DNA of 6,684 nucleotides from positions 1-6,684 of the forward strand of contig JADFZP010000084.1 in assembly GCA_015232485.1 (NCBI GenBank). Reading direction: 5' to 3'. Shown piece by piece: positions 5,990-6,684 of this stretch (its first letter is position 1; the number at the start of each line of letters is the position of its first letter). The translations under genes and the position numbers were made by a program. The DNA is from Alphaproteobacteria bacterium (GTDB lineage Bacteria; Pseudomonadota; Alphaproteobacteria; Rhodospirillales; Magnetospirillaceae). The notes beneath the pieces are model-generated. The model was not told where the DNA came from, made no database searches, and saw only the letters and a program-made list of their open reading frames with translations.

Positions 5990-6684
5990 ATGGACCTCAA
6001 GGAAGAGGCCATCCTCGGCGAGGCGATCCACGGCCACTGGTACTATGTCAGCAAGGGGCGCGCGCTGGCCCGGTTCCTGGGCGACGCGGCGGGCGGCGAA
6101 ATCCTGGACGTCGGCGCCGGCTCGGGCATCTTTTCGAAGATGCTGCTCGAGCGCGGCCTGATCGCGCGCTCGACCTGCGTCGACACCGGCTATCCCGCCG
6201 ACCGCGACGAGACCCATGCGGGCCGGCCGCTGGCCTTCCGCCGCTCGGTGACCGCCACCGACGCCTCGCTGATCCTGATGATGGACGTGATCGAGCATGT
6301 CGACGACGATGTCGGCCTGCTGGCCCATTACGCGTCGATGCTGCCGCCGGGCGGCCAGGTGCTGGTCACCGTGCCGGCCTTCCAGGCGCTGTGGAGCGGT
6401 CATGACGTGTTCTTGGAACACAAGCGGCGCTACACCTTGGCCCAGGTCGAGGCGGTGACGCGCCAAGCCGGGCTCGAAGTGGTGCGCGGCAGCTACTATT
6501 TCGGCTTCGTGCTGCCCCTGGCCGCCGCCGTGCGGCTGGGTGATCGCGGCACCGCGCCGAAAAGCGGCATGTCGGCGCATCACCCGCTGGTCAACGCCGC
6601 GCTGATCGCGGTCAACGCGCTGGAACTGCCGTTGATGCGCCTCAACCGGCTGGGGGGGTTGAGCGTTTTCTGTCTGGCGCGAAA
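5990..6684 (+). CDS. Class I SAM-dependent methyltransferase, 3' end outside window
   Basis: The frame runs from the ATG at 5990 to the window edge (231 codons seen) with no stop, so the gene is partial here, though probably nearly complete. It has a Rossmann-type SAM-binding motif ILDVGAGSGIFSK (38-50), an acidic residue at the end of strand 2 (Asp65 in CVDTGYP), the MMDVIEHVDDD stretch (97-107), LPPGGQVLVTVP (118-129) and HDVFLEHKRRYT (138-149). The N-terminus MDLKEE with HWYY (16-19) resembles methyltransferases often found beside glycosyltransferase and lipid-carrier genes. Two hydrophobic stretches (about 168-183 and 198-217) suggest membrane association. The start is only 2 bp after the transporter stop and no ribosome site is visible, so translation is probably coupled. 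The methyl acceptor cannot be told from sequence; a lipid or lipid-linked compound handled by the operon is an inference. Confidence 0.85.
   Translation, partial: MDLKEEAILGEAIHGHWYYVSKGRALARFLGDAAGGEILDVGAGSGIFSKMLLERGLIARSTCVDTGYPADRDETHAGRPLAFRRSVTATDASLILMMDVIEHVDDDVGLLAHYASMLPPGGQVLVTVPAFQALWSGHDVFLEHKRRYTLAQVEAVTRQAGLEVVRGSYYFGFVLPLAAAVRLGDRGTAPKSGMSAHHPLVNAALIAVNALELPLMRLNRLGGLSVFCLAR

Overview
The window is GC-rich, with codons ending mostly in G or C, and nearly all of it is coding. Long spurious open frames lie antisense to the real genes. Two things point to an alphaproteobacterium, probably of the Rhodospirillales type. One is a Mic60/mitofilin-like protein (COG4223-type C-terminus). 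The other is a set of short GTCAT...CTTGA...ATCCA palindromes of a kind common in alphaproteobacterial intergenic DNA. The genus is an inference only.

Layout. Bases 1-204 are non-coding and hold three small palindromic repeats, two of them inside a nearly identical 60-bp direct repeat. Two minus-strand genes follow, read from 1644 down to 205: a short Mic60-like membrane protein and an unrecognised multi-spanning membrane protein. A divergent 5' region of about 130 bp (1645-1778) separates them from a plus-strand operon of five genes that runs to the end of the window.

The plus-strand operon is very tight, with start/stop overlaps of 4, 1 and 4 bp and then a 2-bp gap. It encodes, in order: a small cytoplasmic protein with a PH-like look (1779-2234); a membrane-anchored, mostly periplasmic helical protein (2231-3397); a second such protein (3397-4512); a single polypeptide that fuses an MlaF-type ABC ATPase to an MlaE-type permease (4509-5987); and a class I SAM-dependent methyltransferase that runs off the window (5990 onward).

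How they may work together. MlaFE transporters move lipids between the inner membrane and the periplasm, normally with an MCE-domain protein (MlaD) anchored beside the permease. No MCE protein or STAS protein (MlaB) is recognisable here. Two unrecognised single-anchor periplasmic proteins sit where MlaD would be expected. The most interesting reading is an MlaFE-like lipid or amphiphile transporter with non-MCE periplasmic partners, a cytoplasmic PH-like accessory and a methyltransferase. Transporter homology is well supported by motifs. The partner roles and the substrate are inferred only from gene order.
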